From positions 22,136-86,135 of the forward strand of contig NZ_BTCK01000030.1 of NCBI RefSeq assembly GCF_033239625.1: a stretch of DNA of 64,000 nt, written 5' to 3'. Below the pieces are notes generated by a model, which saw only the letters and a list, made by a program, of their open reading frames with translations, made no database searches and was not told the DNA's origin. The position numbers and the translations under genes were made by a program. Shown in pieces: positions 1 through 8,517 of this stretch (position 1 is the first letter of the stretch; every line of letters begins with the position of its first letter). Source of the DNA: Paenibacillus_T sp033239625. GTDB taxonomy: Bacteria; Bacillota; Bacilli; Paenibacillales; Paenibacillaceae.

Positions 1-752
1 ATCCAGAGAAGCTGCCATTCCCGCTGCTTCATGTCGATACGAGCTGGAAATTCCAAGAGATGATTCAGTTCCGTGACCGCAGAGCTCAGGAGCTCGGCGT
101 TGACCTGATTGTTCATCGCAATGAAGCCGCTATTGCGGAGGGCATCAATCCGTTTGATCACGGATCGGCATATACGGATATTATGAAGACGCAGACGCTC
201 AAAGAAGCGCTGACGAAATATCAGTTCACAGCCGCTTTCGGAGGCGCACGCCGTGACGAAGAGAAGTCGCGCGCGAAGGAACGCATCTTCTCGTTCCGCA
301 ACGAGAAGCATGCATGGGATCCTAAGAACCAACGTCCGGAGATGTGGAAGCTGTACAACACCCGCATCAATAAGGGTGAAAGCATGCGCGTATTCCCAAT
401 CTCCAACTGGACGGAGAAGGACATCTGGCAGTATATCCAACGCGAGAACATCGAGATCGTTCCGCTGTATTTTGCAGCAGAGCGTCCGGTTGTTGAGCGT
501 GACGGCAACCTGATTATGGTGGACGATAGCCGCATGCGGCTGCTGCCGGGAGAAACGCCAGAGATGAAGAGCGTGCGTTTCCGTACATTAGGCTGCTACC
601 CTCTTACAGGCGGGGTGGAGTCGGAGGCGGATACGCTGGAAGAGGTTATCGCAGAGACGCTGTCAGCAACGACTTCCGAACGAACAAGCCGCGTCATTGA
701 CAAGGAAGCTGCAGGCAGCATGGAGCGGCGCAAACGGGAGGGGTATTTCTAA
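1..752 (+). CDS. cysD: Sulfate adenylyltransferase subunit 2 (CysD), 5' end missing
   Basis: Catalytic subunit of ATP sulfurylase, which converts ATP and sulfate to adenosine 5'-phosphosulfate in cysteine assembly. The frame is open from base 3 and the first visible residues (KLPFPLLHVDTSWKFQEM) match the CysD region after the PP-loop, so the N-terminal nucleotide-binding SGGKDS segment lies outside the window. Visible hallmarks are GGARRDEEKSRAKER and the C-terminal RLLPGE...RTLGCYPLTGG. The stop TAA (750-752) shares its last A with the ATG of cysN, so the two subunits are translationally coupled. Family known with high certainty; only completeness is in doubt. Confidence 0.97.
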   Translation, partial: PEKLPFPLLHVDTSWKFQEMIQFRDRRAQELGVDLIVHRNEAAIAEGINPFDHGSAYTDIMKTQTLKEALTKYQFTAAFGGARRDEEKSRAKERIFSFRNEKHAWDPKNQRPEMWKLYNTRINKGESMRVFPISNWTEKDIWQYIQRENIEIVPLYFAAERPVVERDGNLIMVDDSRMRLLPGETPEMKSVRFRTLGCYPLTGGVESEADTLEEVIAETLSATTSERTSRVIDKEAAGSMERRKREGYF

Positions 753-2356
753 TGAGTCAGACAGCGAGCAGTCTTCTTAAATTTATTACTTGCGGCAGCG
801 TGGACGACGGCAAGTCGACACTTATCGGTCATATTCTTTACGATTCCAAAATGCTCTATGCCGACCAAGAGCAAGCGCTTATGCTGGACAGTCAGGTTGG
901 CAGCCGCAACGGCGCTATCGACTATTCCCTGCTGCTTGACGGCCTGATGGCCGAGCGCGAGCAAGGCATTACGATTGACGTTGCCTACCGCTACTTCAAC
1001 ACCGACCGTCGCAGCTTTATCGTTGCCGATACGCCGGGACATGAAGAATACACGCGCAATATGGCCGTAGGCGCAGCTTTCGCCGATCTGGCTATTATTT
1101 TGCTCGACGCCAAACAAGGCGTTCTGGTACAAACTCGCCGACACGCTCGCATTTGCGCGTTGATGGGGATTAAACATTTTATATTCGCAGTGAACAAAAT
1201 CGACCTTGTCGGTTACGATAAACAACGTTTCCTGAGCATCTCTGAGGATATTCAGCAGCTCCGCAATGAGCTTCGTCTCGAGAATGCGATTATCATTCCT
1301 GTCTCGGCAACAGAAGGCGACAATGTGACGAAGCGTTCTCCCAACATGGAATGGTATGACGGCCCAGCATTGCTCGAGCATCTGGAAACGGTGGACATTT
1401 CGATGGATAACACCGAGAGCGGCTTCTACATGCCAGTTCAGCGCGTAAGCCGTCCGAACCACACCTTCCGCGGCTTCCAAGGACAGATTGAGGCAGGCAT
1501 GGTTGAAGTCGGTGAAACGCTGACGATTCTGCCAAGCGGTGAAACGGCGATCGTTAAGACGATTCATGTCGGAGATAAGAACGCAGGCAGCGCTATCGCT
1601 GGTCAGCCTGTTACGATTCAGCTTGATCGCGAAGTCGACGTTTCGCGCGGCTGCGTGCTGACTAAGGATGCAGGTTTGAAAACGGCAACCACCATTACGA
1701 CGACGCTCTTGTGGATGGATGAACAGCAGCTCGTTCCGAGCAAGGAATACTGGATCAAGCTGGGTACGAAGATGCTGCCGGCCGTGGTGACAGATATCCA
1801 CCATAAGGTAGACGTCAATAACGGCAGCTTGCTTCCGACTGCTACCGCGGTCAAGAATGAGCTTGTAAGCGTCGATATCGTAGTCTCTGAACCGCTCGTT
1901 GTCGATGAGTTCCTGCTTCACAAAACGATGGGCGCACTGATTCTGATCGACCGTGTTACACATGCAACGGCAGCATGCGGTGTTGTTGTATCCGTGAGCA
2001 GCGAGAATCAGGATGGCGTGATCTTGCAGGACGGCGAGAACAAGCTGCAAGTCAATCTATTCGACAGCTTCTTCTATGAGCCTGAAGTGAACATGGTGCT
2101 GCGTCAGAAACATCCAGCTGTTACGTACAACAAGGGAGAAGCGCTGCCTCTGAACAGTGAGCAATGCGCGTACCCTGCCGATTTCGATCTGCATGCGGGT
2201 GTAAGCTTCGCTAATATCCGCGGCGGCGTGTTCGCAGGCTTCGGTCCTCGCAATACGGAATTGCCTTTGCTTGATCTGAACGGTCTGGAAGCAGGCAACG
2301 GCACAGCCGGAGCGTTCGGCAAATACCGTAATATTCTCGTACGCAATAAAGGATAA
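752..2356 (+). CDS. cysN: Sulfate adenylyltransferase subunit 1, GTPase (CysN)
   Basis: Regulatory GTPase of ATP sulfurylase; GTP hydrolysis drives APS synthesis by CysD. G1 motif GSVDDGKST (about residues 15-23), G3 DTPGHE, G4 NKID, then EF-Tu-like beta-barrel domains with VQRVSRPNHTFRGFQGQIEAG. At 534 aa it is longer than the roughly 475 aa of E. coli CysN. The part aligning with the E. coli C-terminus ends near residue 460 and about 70 further residues follow, ending AGAFGKYRNILVRNKG; they are not an APS kinase (no second P-loop) and I do not recognise them. Start ATG overlaps the cysD stop. A terminator follows at 2413-2470. Confidence 0.96.
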   Translation: MSQTASSLLKFITCGSVDDGKSTLIGHILYDSKMLYADQEQALMLDSQVGSRNGAIDYSLLLDGLMAEREQGITIDVAYRYFNTDRRSFIVADTPGHEEYTRNMAVGAAFADLAIILLDAKQGVLVQTRRHARICALMGIKHFIFAVNKIDLVGYDKQRFLSISEDIQQLRNELRLENAIIIPVSATEGDNVTKRSPNMEWYDGPALLEHLETVDISMDNTESGFYMPVQRVSRPNHTFRGFQGQIEAGMVEVGETLTILPSGETAIVKTIHVGDKNAGSAIAGQPVTIQLDREVDVSRGCVLTKDAGLKTATTITTTLLWMDEQQLVPSKEYWIKLGTKMLPAVVTDIHHKVDVNNGSLLPTATAVKNELVSVDIVVSEPLVVDEFLLHKTMGALILIDRVTHATAACGVVVSVSSENQDGVILQDGENKLQVNLFDSFFYEPEVNMVLRQKHPAVTYNKGEALPLNSEQCAYPADFDLHAGVSFANIRGGVFAGFGPRNTELPLLDLNGLEAGNGTAGAFGKYRNILVRNKG

Positions 2357-2412
2357 GACATAGAGACGGATACACCGGTCTATGAATGATTGCGTGGAGT
2401 GAGTGATAGTAA

Positions 2413-2470
2413 GATGCCTCCCTTGGATATACGCCTGCTTGAGCGGGTACATCTGAGGGAGGCATTTTTT
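2413..2470 (+). terminator. Rho-independent terminator after cysDN
   Basis: Arms GATGCCTCCCT (from 2413) and AGGGAGGCAT (ending 2464) are followed by TTTTTT. The loop is long and carries a smaller internal hairpin. It closes the cysD-cysN transcript. Confidence 0.85.
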
Positions 2471-2506
2471 CATCCACTTGGTCTATAGTTAATCGTTGAA
2501 CTCAAC

Positions 2507-3487
2507 TCATTTATTGACCGCGCCGTATATCTCGTTCAATACAGCAATCCCCTGCACTTCGGCCTCTCTCGCACGGCCAAGAAGCTCAATGCTCCGTGGT
2601 ACATTTTCTCTCTGCCGAGGATTCGCACCTCTTTTGCTAAGGGGATACGGATACATCGCGGTAAGTTCTCCGAGATTGTCTAGCACATCGGCATAATGGA
2701 CTGCGGCTTGTTTAGCCAATCGGCTTACATTCGTGCCGAATGAGGTCCCGTCATCCCACTGTGCGGACATCAGCTCTAGGAAAGCGACGGCATGACGCCT
2801 TGCATCAGCAAGGAGGTGCAAGTTAAGCGCATTTCCTTTATTGGAGATTTTGCCCCCATTGAATGCGTCGATCCAGGCATCATAACCCCGTAGGCCATCC
2901 CTTGCCTGATCCCATGCCAGCCCATCCCGGCTATAAGCGTGATCGAGAATGGCAGCAACCGTCTCCTTCAACCGCTCTCGTCGCCCAATCTCAATTGGCT
3001 GATCCATCACACATAAAGCGAGAACTCTCCGATTCGGAAGCTGATCGTATGGAATAGGACCGTCGAATGAATTGTCCATGGCAAACAGCACTTTGCGCGA
3101 ATCGTCATACCCATAGATAACACCAAATTCCACTGCGAACATGTTCCAAGCAACAACAGGAAAACCACGATCTAGACTATGGCGTATCGTATGTATAATA
3201 TCAGTTAGCATGTCTGATGTAATGGTTTTGACTGGGGGACATATCACTTGCGTATTATAGCCCAGTAATCGAAAGCCTCGTCGCATGGCCTCTCCGCCAT
3301 GAATCGTATAGGGACTGTCGGTTTCGATTGATTGCGGCCGCACATTGATGCGAAAGGCATGCGAGGTATATCCCATCACTTCGGACAAAGACAAGCTCGC
3401 TTGGTCCGTATGCTGCACCACCATGTGAATGGCTTGAATGATCGTATTAGGCGTTGATTCGAATTTTACGGGCAATGTTGTTTGCAT
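2507..3487 (-). CDS. Hypothetical protein, papain-like/BtrH-like fold suspected (paralog 1)
   Basis: 326 aa, soluble, no signal peptide. It is a clear paralog of the protein at 11467-12531: both share FGVIYG(Y/S)DD, a DHA(Y/R) motif, Y(D/H)AW followed by (I/R)DAF or KAF, and an (S/A)(Q/E)W...FG segment. The N-terminal part (GYTSHAF..NV, then GGEAMRRGFRLLGY) resembles the BtrH_N/DUF4872 or C39-like acyltransferase/peptidase layout, but I see no clear catalytic Cys, so activity is doubtful. Start: the frame opens upstream to 3592, but AAGGAG precedes ATG at 3487, giving MQTTLPVKFE. Unlike its paralog it has no adjacent sigma gene. Function unknown. Confidence 0.7.
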   Translation of the reverse strand: MQTTLPVKFESTPNTIIQAIHMVVQHTDQASLSLSEVMGYTSHAFRINVRPQSIETDSPYTIHGGEAMRRGFRLLGYNTQVICPPVKTITSDMLTDIIHTIRHSLDRGFPVVAWNMFAVEFGVIYGYDDSRKVLFAMDNSFDGPIPYDQLPNRRVLALCVMDQPIEIGRRERLKETVAAILDHAYSRDGLAWDQARDGLRGYDAWIDAFNGGKISNKGNALNLHLLADARRHAVAFLELMSAQWDDGTSFGTNVSRLAKQAAVHYADVLDNLGELTAMYPYPLSKRGANPRQRENVPRSIELLGRAREAEVQGIAVLNEIYGAVNK

Positions 3488-3685
3488 CCGGCTGCATCTC
3501 CTTATCGGAATATCATGAATAGTGACTGCACTCAATAAACGATCATATGAATATAAACCAAACATCCTGATAGAAAAATTATTACGCTTCATTTCGCAGG
3601 CTGTACATTGTTAATTCCTGGTTGAATGGATAAATTCCTTTATCGGAGACCACTTGGAGCCCCGTGTTGACTTCGAGACATAACA

Positions 3686-3725
3686 AATACATCGCCGGAT
3701 TCAATAGACCGCATGGCGATGTATT
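3686..3725 (-). terminator. Hairpin repeat, family 1 copy A
   Basis: Arms AATACATCGCC (3686-3696) and GGCGATGTATT (3715-3725). It lies just downstream of the minus-strand gene ending at 3763 and probably terminates it. TTGACTT lies about 15 bases beyond, at 3667-3673. Same sequence family as the hairpins at 4618, 6234, 11262 and 13742. Confidence 0.7.
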
Positions 3726-3762
3726 CGGAATTTGCTATTTATCTTATCGGTTCTCTTCGTCC

Positions 3763-4494
3763 CTATTGAATCGTCGAACCAAAGATCGCCACATTCTGAT
3801 TGCTCAAGGCAAACTGATTCCCACTCCACGCCAAGGTGTTCAATACATAACCTAAGCTATCTGCATTATATCTCCCGGCGATCTTCTGATACGCGAGCAG
3901 CTCATAAACCTTATTCCCGTCGAAATCTACAGGATACAACCCGCTTAGCGGATTTACAAACCCTGATATAGGCTGCTTCAGCTTCCCGTTGCTCTGATAG
4001 ATCTCTCCAAGATAGTCCTTGTCTCTAGTGGAGATGTCGATGATGTATTTCATGTTATTCAGCTTGCTGACAACCTCGACTTTGTAATTGTCCATGTACG
4101 TCACCGTATATTGATAGAGCTCATTATAAGCGTTGTAGTCGAAAATGACTTTCGGAACGTTATTCAAGTACGAGTATACGAAGTGATACATGATCCCTCC
4201 GCTCCCGCCGGAATTGATGCTGATCAGAATGTCATTAACCTTGTTCGCGGTAAAGTCGCCTAAGAAAAGGGTCGGATTATATCCTGCATTATCCGGCAAT
4301 CGCACATGGGTTACCCTGCCGCTGCTTCCGTCTTGCACAACCAATGTGATTTGTTCCGTAAAGGGACTGTCTGGGGTTCGAATCCCTGTAAGATACACAT
4401 TGTCGGATACCCCGTCCCCCGTCACATCACCCTGTGCAAACGCCACGATACTCGCTTGGTTCGTTACCAGCCCACGATAATAATAATAACTCAT
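3763..4494 (-). CDS. FG-GAP/VCBS-like repeat protein
   Basis: 243 aa with no obvious signal peptide, starting MSYYYYRGLV. It has repeated calcium-binding-like blades of FG-GAP/VCBS type: FAQGDVTGDGVSDNVYL near residue 20, FLGDFTANKVNDILISINSGG near 75-95, and VDFDGNKVYELLAYQ near 190. Such proteins usually form beta-propellers; similar short ones occur in Paenibacillus and Bacillus, some linked to the spore or cell surface (inference). GGGGAGAT precedes the ATG. A hairpin follows at 3686-3725. Substrate or partner unknown. Confidence 0.75.
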   Translation of the reverse strand: MSYYYYRGLVTNQASIVAFAQGDVTGDGVSDNVYLTGIRTPDSPFTEQITLVVQDGSSGRVTHVRLPDNAGYNPTLFLGDFTANKVNDILISINSGGSGGIMYHFVYSYLNNVPKVIFDYNAYNELYQYTVTYMDNYKVEVVSKLNNMKYIIDISTRDKDYLGEIYQSNGKLKQPISGFVNPLSGLYPVDFDGNKVYELLAYQKIAGRYNADSLGYVLNTLAWSGNQFALSNQNVAIFGSTIQ

Positions 4495-4617
4495 CCCGCT
4501 ATCTCCCCTGTATCCATACCCTGGATTTTAACACTTGGTTTTATGATATGGGCATTTGATGGATAGAGTTACTGCGAATGGGGGCGGCAGGTCCACTCTG
4601 TTTTGACTCCATAAAAA

Positions 4618-4656
4618 AATACATCGCCGGGCATGTGCGCCGCCTAGCGATGTATT
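4618..4656 (-). terminator. Terminator, hairpin family 1 copy B
   Basis: Arms AATACATCGCC (4618-4628) and AGCGATGTATT (4646-4656). On the minus strand the stem runs straight into a run of seven T, a good intrinsic terminator for the AraC gene ending at 4685. A TTGACTCC tag lies at 4603-4610. Confidence 0.85.
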
Positions 4657-4684
4657 CACAATCATGGGATTACGAAATGACCAA

Positions 4685-5629
4685 TTATTTGGCGATGACC
4701 GGGATGCAGAATTCGACTCGGACGATACGTTCCGGATCGAGCTGAGGATTGTTATGGTAGATTTGAATATGGTTGCGCGACGCGTCCCAGAGATAGGGGC
4801 TTAGCGGCAGCCACTGGATGCTGACGAGGTGGGCCAAATCACGGACAACGTCGGATTGACCTTCCATATAAATCACGGCGTATTTGCCACCCGGAATTGT
4901 CACGCGCTCAATGTCGTGATTCGGATCGAACGGCAAACTGGTCGTAATGCAGGCCATGTAGCGATGTTTGTCGGGCGGAGTAATATACGGATCGTCCGGG
5001 ATCAGACCGATGTACTGGCTGTCGCAAGTGAGTAAATCCCGAGCCTTCATCCACCCTTCTACCCTTGCGAACACCGCGCCAGTGCTGGGACCAACTTCGT
5101 CCATAAGAATCGGCCCATAGTAGGTGCAGCAGACCGCTTGCCGTTCGGGCAGCTGCATGACCTTTATGGCCAGCCGATCATATTTGGCTTCGAGCATCCG
5201 CCGCCGTTCATCGGCAGCTTCCTTGTGCACGCCGGTATGCCGGAGGAAGTTCGCCAAGACGGCGTCGAGTCGAAAGAGGGAGCGATATTCCGTCGCCGAC
5301 GAACCCGTGTGTTGCTTGAACGCCCTGGCAAAATGGGCGGATGACCGCAATCCGCATGCCAGCGCGATATCGAGTAGTGGACGTTCCGGCTGGAAAACCA
5401 GCAACTTCGCCGCTTTCTCCACGCGGAGCCGGTTGACGAACGCGTGCACGTTCTCATTCATCGTTTGTTTGAATATCCGATGAAAATGATGGACGGAGAA
5501 CGCCGCAATGTCGGCCAGCATCTCCACCGAGAGCGGGTCGCCGAGATGGCTCTCTATATAGCGGACGACGCGGTTGATGCGGTTTGCGTATTCTTTGCTC
5601 TGTGCGGACTGGGTATGGGTAGGCTGCAT
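4685..5629 (-). CDS. AraC-family regulator with GyrI-like effector domain
   Basis: 314-aa transcription regulator. The N-terminal AraC double helix-turn-helix (residues about 15-115) shows VVRYIESHL, HHFHRIFKQTMNENVHAFVNRLR and a second helix set with SSAHFARAFKQHTG. The C-terminal GyrI-like (SOUL-type) small-molecule domain covers about residues 150-310 and ends RIVRVEFCIPV. This two-domain order is typical of Rob/BmrR-like drug- or metabolite-sensing activators. GGAGGGAAAC precedes the ATG. It faces away from the VOC protein gene at 5772, which may be a target (inference). Confidence 0.92.
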   Translation of the reverse strand: MQPTHTQSAQSKEYANRINRVVRYIESHLGDPLSVEMLADIAAFSVHHFHRIFKQTMNENVHAFVNRLRVEKAAKLLVFQPERPLLDIALACGLRSSAHFARAFKQHTGSSATEYRSLFRLDAVLANFLRHTGVHKEAADERRRMLEAKYDRLAIKVMQLPERQAVCCTYYGPILMDEVGPSTGAVFARVEGWMKARDLLTCDSQYIGLIPDDPYITPPDKHRYMACITTSLPFDPNHDIERVTIPGGKYAVIYMEGQSDVVRDLAHLVSIQWLPLSPYLWDASRNHIQIYHNNPQLDPERIVRVEFCIPVIAK

Positions 5630-5771
5630 GTTTCCCTCCGAGAAGAAACTCTTTTGTCCATCATAGCAAAAAACGTTAAACGAAAGGCAAAAAACGGAAA
5701 GAAATCACATGCTGCTTTGGGTACAATCGTTAGCGAAGGGTACCGCTCCAGGAAATGAAAGGATGGATGAA

Positions 5772-6146
5772 ATGATAGATTATGTAGAGACCATTTATAT
5801 TCCTGTTTCAGATGCAGAAGCGGCAGGTCACTGGTATGCAAAGCATTTTGGACTGAAACAAAGAAGAGAAGGCAGCTATTCCGCACTCGTTCTCCCGAGA
5901 GGCCAAAGCCTCATGTTCATCGAGACGAATGAGAGGCAAACGCTTAATTTTATAAACAAGGAAGGCTATGAGATGTTTGCTGTGACTTTTAAAGTGGATG
6001 ACGCTCAATCTCTTCATCGTAAAATGAGGGAACACGGGGTTGAAGTGGGCGAATGTACGAATGACGGCAATTGCGGATATAACTTCAAAGTATACGACTT
6101 GGACGGAAATCGTCTTCATCTATGGGGAGGATTCCCGACAGGTTAA
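5772..6146 (+). CDS. VOC family (glyoxalase/bleomycin-resistance fold) protein
   Basis: 124 aa, one VOC module: starts MIDYVETIYIPVSDAEAAGH, ends with the metal-binding strand FKVYDLDGNRLHLWGG. It contains the usual bab-b-b half repeats (WYAKHFGL, YEMFAVTFKVDDAQSL). VOC proteins serve as isomerases, dioxygenases or drug binders and the sequence does not say which. The frame opens upstream to 5709, but AAAGG lies nine bases before ATG 5772; ATG 5763 is the alternative. Divergent from the AraC-GyrI gene. Confidence 0.85.
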   Translation: MIDYVETIYIPVSDAEAAGHWYAKHFGLKQRREGSYSALVLPRGQSLMFIETNERQTLNFINKEGYEMFAVTFKVDDAQSLHRKMREHGVEVGECTNDGNCGYNFKVYDLDGNRLHLWGGFPTG

Positions 6147-6233
6147 CGATAATAGGCAAGCATTGGTTCGACCCATTCTGTAAGTACGTTCAGGACCCGA
6201 TTGTTGACCCCTTTTTTTACTTCTGAGCATAAA

Positions 6234-6273
6234 TATACACCGCCAGTGCTATTTGGCAACATGGCGGTGTATA
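6234..6273. repeat. Hairpin repeat, family 1 copy C
   Basis: Arms TATACACCGCC (6234-6244) and GGCGGTGTATA (6263-6273) in the 253-bp gap between the VOC gene and the next minus-strand gene. TTGACCC and a T-run lie upstream at 6204-6218. It could terminate the minus-strand remnant at 6329. Confidence 0.7.
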
Positions 6274-6328
6274 TCAGTGCTCGGAGTACCTCAAGTATGT
6301 TGTGAAACGCTGGATCAATCACTCACAC

Positions 6329-6373
6329 TCAAAGGTCCCCAATCGGCAGCTCACGTGAGACCCGGTTGAATTC
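6329..6373 (-). pseudogene. Remnant: last 14 codons of a nucleotidyltransferase gene
   Basis: Reading the minus strand from 6373 gives EFNRVSRELPIGDL and stop, against EFNWIAHEPPIEDL and stop at the end of the intact gene at 6884. DNA similarity continues past the stop codon. No longer open frame is attached, so this is a decayed copy of the paralog's 3' end. Confidence 0.7.
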
Positions 6374-6399
6374 TATGCCTGCTCAGACCTACGTTCTTG

Positions 6400-6708
6400 T
6401 CACCCTTCCGTCAAATCAGCCCGCAATTCGCTCGCTACTTCCATCATTTTTGGAATTACGGCTTCATTGGAAATGGCTACATATAGATCCCCCATATAGT
6501 GCCGGAAAGGAATTTGCAAATCGCCATAGCTCCACATGAAAAAATCGCCGTCGATGGACATGGTGCTGGTTGGCCCCTTCACTGTAAAAACAGGCGAGTA
6601 CGCAAAATCGGGCTTGGATGCAAAATATTGTTTGCACTCTTCCAAAGAGATGGATTGATCCGCCGCGTTTTCTTGAAACGATCTCGTTATTCGGTAACGC
6701 TGACTCAT
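6400..6708 (-). CDS. Small hypothetical protein
   Basis: 102 aa, acidic, soluble, starting MSQRYRITRSFQENAADQSI and containing DGDFFMWSYGDLQIPFRHYMGDLYVAIS. No family recognised. The compact mixed alpha/beta composition would suit an immunity-like or regulatory protein, but that is a guess. The reading frame extends to a TTG at 6873 across a strong hairpin, so that start is unlikely; GGAGG sits just before the ATG at 6708. It lies downstream of the nucleotidyltransferase gene, separated by the hairpin at 6801-6836. Confidence 0.6.
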   Translation of the reverse strand: MSQRYRITRSFQENAADQSISLEECKQYFASKPDFAYSPVFTVKGPTSTMSIDGDFFMWSYGDLQIPFRHYMGDLYVAISNEAVIPKMMEVASELRADLTEG

Positions 6709-6800
6709 TGCTATGCCTCCAGTATTCGCTAGTCGTACTTCGTAAGTAAATAATAAAACAATTGGACAGCAGTTGCACGATGTTGACTTCAATTCGAATA

Positions 6801-6836
6801 AGCAGACCGGAGTCCTTAAAGGGATTCCGGTCTGCT
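6801..6836 (-). terminator. Hairpin family 2, copy F (terminator of the nucleotidyltransferase gene)
   Basis: 15-bp arms AGCAGACCGGAGTCC (6801-6815) and GGATTCCGGTCTGCT (6822-6836) with one G-T pair. It is just downstream of the minus-strand gene ending at 6884. TTGACTTC lies ten bases beyond (6783-6790). Shares CCGGAGTCC and CTTATAA with the hairpin at 13622. Confidence 0.75.
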
Positions 6837-6883
6837 TGGCATCCTTATAATAAAAACGAGTGGCGTGGATCAATCATTCACAC

Positions 6884-7681
6884 TCAAAGGTCCTCAATAG
6901 GCGGCTCATGCGCGATCCAGTTGAATTCGCTGTCATGGAGGAATTGATTCGGCCAATCGACCGAGTTCTCCTCTAACCCAATGAATTGCAGCACTCGATA
7001 GCAGAAGTCGTTCACATCATCCTGCGTATGGTGGGCCAGCAAATGCTCGATGGATGAGTCGAAATTAGCGGGTTTACGAGGTGCAGACCGGACTACGTTC
7101 AGCAGCCATTTGTGAAAAGGGTACAACATCTGGTTTTCGTTCAGGATGAGGCGACATGCGAACAGTGTGATTTTATGAATGGCAGCAGACTTTAGATAAG
7201 GGTTGTTCTTCTTCACTCCCTCGCTGTAGTACCACTTCCACGCCAACAGCTGCGCAGCGAATCTCGTTCGGCGTTGGTCCTGTTCCTGAGCTGGAAATTG
7301 AGTGACTTGGTTAATAATTTCCTGCATGTTGTCGATTCGGGACCAGAGGATTCGGCTGTCTTGAAACGCATATCGCGCAGGATCGCTGCCTTGGCTTATG
7401 ATCATGTTTATGAACGACAAGCTGACGATTTTACAATCTACGTAGCCCCCGGGATAATTCGCAATATTGTCCGACTTGCCGTAGCTGCTGTCGATAAGCT
7501 GATTGCTTGCCTTCCTCCGCTCGTAATCAGACTCATCAACGATGAGCATAACATCGACGTCCGAATCAGGCTTAGCAAAACCATGTGCAAGGGAACCTCC
7601 GAGCAGAATAGCCAGTACAGCTGGATCGTCCTTGTTGAGCGCGACATATTTCTCTATTGTTTCTACATGGTGTTGATTCAT
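6884..7681 (-). CDS. Nucleotidyltransferase-domain protein (aminoglycoside-type)
   Basis: 265 aa. The N-terminal polymerase-beta-like nucleotidyltransferase core is clear: LLGGSLAHGFAKPDSDVDVML (the GS and DxD catalytic signature, about residues 25-45). A helical C-terminal part follows (FAAQLLAWKWYYSEG, IHKITLFACRLIL), as in aminoglycoside nucleotidyltransferase and kanamycin-type enzymes. Substrate cannot be told from sequence. Start: the frame opens to 7738, but AAAGGGAG precedes ATG 7681 (MNQHHVETI). A decayed 3'-end copy lies at 6329-6373. Confidence 0.85.
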   Translation of the reverse strand: MNQHHVETIEKYVALNKDDPAVLAILLGGSLAHGFAKPDSDVDVMLIVDESDYERRKASNQLIDSSYGKSDNIANYPGGYVDCKIVSLSFINMIISQGSDPARYAFQDSRILWSRIDNMQEIINQVTQFPAQEQDQRRTRFAAQLLAWKWYYSEGVKKNNPYLKSAAIHKITLFACRLILNENQMLYPFHKWLLNVVRSAPRKPANFDSSIEHLLAHHTQDDVNDFCYRVLQFIGLEENSVDWPNQFLHDSEFNWIAHEPPIEDL

Positions 7682-7825
7682 TGTGTATGCTCCCTTTAGG
7701 TAGGTATATGATAGATTGCAGATGCACCTACTATACACCCATATTTGAGGTTTGGCCTGATGATAGCCATAAGGAATATGTATGGTCGTATGGATGTAGC
7801 CTTGTTACCAGCAAGTAGTAAAGTG

Positions 7826-7864
7826 CGAAATCCAATCGCTCCAACTACATGCATACAACCTCGC
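7826..7864 (-). pseudogene. Remnant of a rhodanese 3' region
   Basis: Minus-strand codons 7864 to 7826 read ARLYACSWSDWIS, almost identical to RLYAGSWSDWIS near the C-terminus of the intact rhodanese at 13798. Similarity stops on both sides. It lies in the 280-bp gap between the nucleotidyltransferase and the channel gene, where I see no other gene. Confidence 0.6.
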
Positions 7865-7961
7865 CTGCAGATCAACAATGTTACATAATTAAGGTATAAA
7901 TGGTTAAAAATAGTGGTTAGATGGCAGGCTCCTGGATTCAGCATCCCTTCATGATTGAGGA

Positions 7962-8360
7962 GTGATCAACATTTTATCGTTTATCCTTACGCTGAAGAGA
8001 ATGCTAACGGGGCTATTCCATGCCTTCAAGGAAAAGAATTTTCGGACGCTGTTCGTCACTACGCTGATCATGTTGCTATCTGGAACGATGTTCTACCATG
8101 GGAAGGAAAACTTCAGCTACATCGATTCGCTGTATTTCTGCGTCATGACACTCACGACCGTAGGCGGTTCCGGCCTCGTTCCTGCAACAACGTTCGGCAA
8201 AATCTTCACCATGATCTACACTCTCGCGGGCATCGGCATTATATTCGGATTCATCTTCTACGTGGGTAGGGGCATACACTTCTCCTCCTCGGCCAAACCG
8301 AAGAGGTCCGATAAAGCGGAATACGACGAAGAGGAAGATAAAGAAGCGCAACCGCAATAA
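7962..8360 (+). CDS. Two-helix K+ channel-like membrane protein
   Basis: About 130 aa: first membrane helix FRTLFVTTLIMLLSGTMFY, pore loop with TLTTVGGSGLVP, second helix FTMIYTLAGIGIIFGFIFYV, then a charged cytoplasmic tail with KAEYDEEEDKEAQPQ. This is the KcsA/YugO-like 2TM-pore layout, but the selectivity filter reads TVGGSG instead of TVGYGD, so K+ selectivity is not assured. No regulatory RCK domain. Start unclear: GAGGAG overlaps GTG 7962; an AUU codon at 7971 has ideal spacing, and ATG 8001 is downstream but would remove residues before the first helix. Confidence 0.8.
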   Translation: MINILSFILTLKRMLTGLFHAFKEKNFRTLFVTTLIMLLSGTMFYHGKENFSYIDSLYFCVMTLTTVGGSGLVPATTFGKIFTMIYTLAGIGIIFGFIFYVGRGIHFSSSAKPKRSDKAEYDEEEDKEAQPQ

Positions 8361-8392
8361 GCCGACGTCTTTACCATAACCTTCACAAAAAC

Positions 8393-8438
8393 AAACTTAC
8401 CATGCGTCTGCCAATGAGCAGTATCGCACGGTAAGTTT
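8393..8438 (-). terminator. Terminator after the 8518-10105 operon
   Basis: Arms AAACTTACC (8393-8401) and GGTAAGTTT (8430-8438) with inner GCG/CGC pairing. On the minus strand it is followed by GTTTTTG. It ends the minus-strand operon and may also serve the channel gene. Confidence 0.75.
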
Positions 8439-8517
8439 CATCAATTGCAACTCTTCAATTGGTAATACATTGTATTTTTATACAAATATATTTCTCTTTA
8501 ACTTATTTATGCCGTCA

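Noticed and set aside
749..2050. 433-aa minus-strand open frame
   Set aside because: Antisense shadow of cysN.
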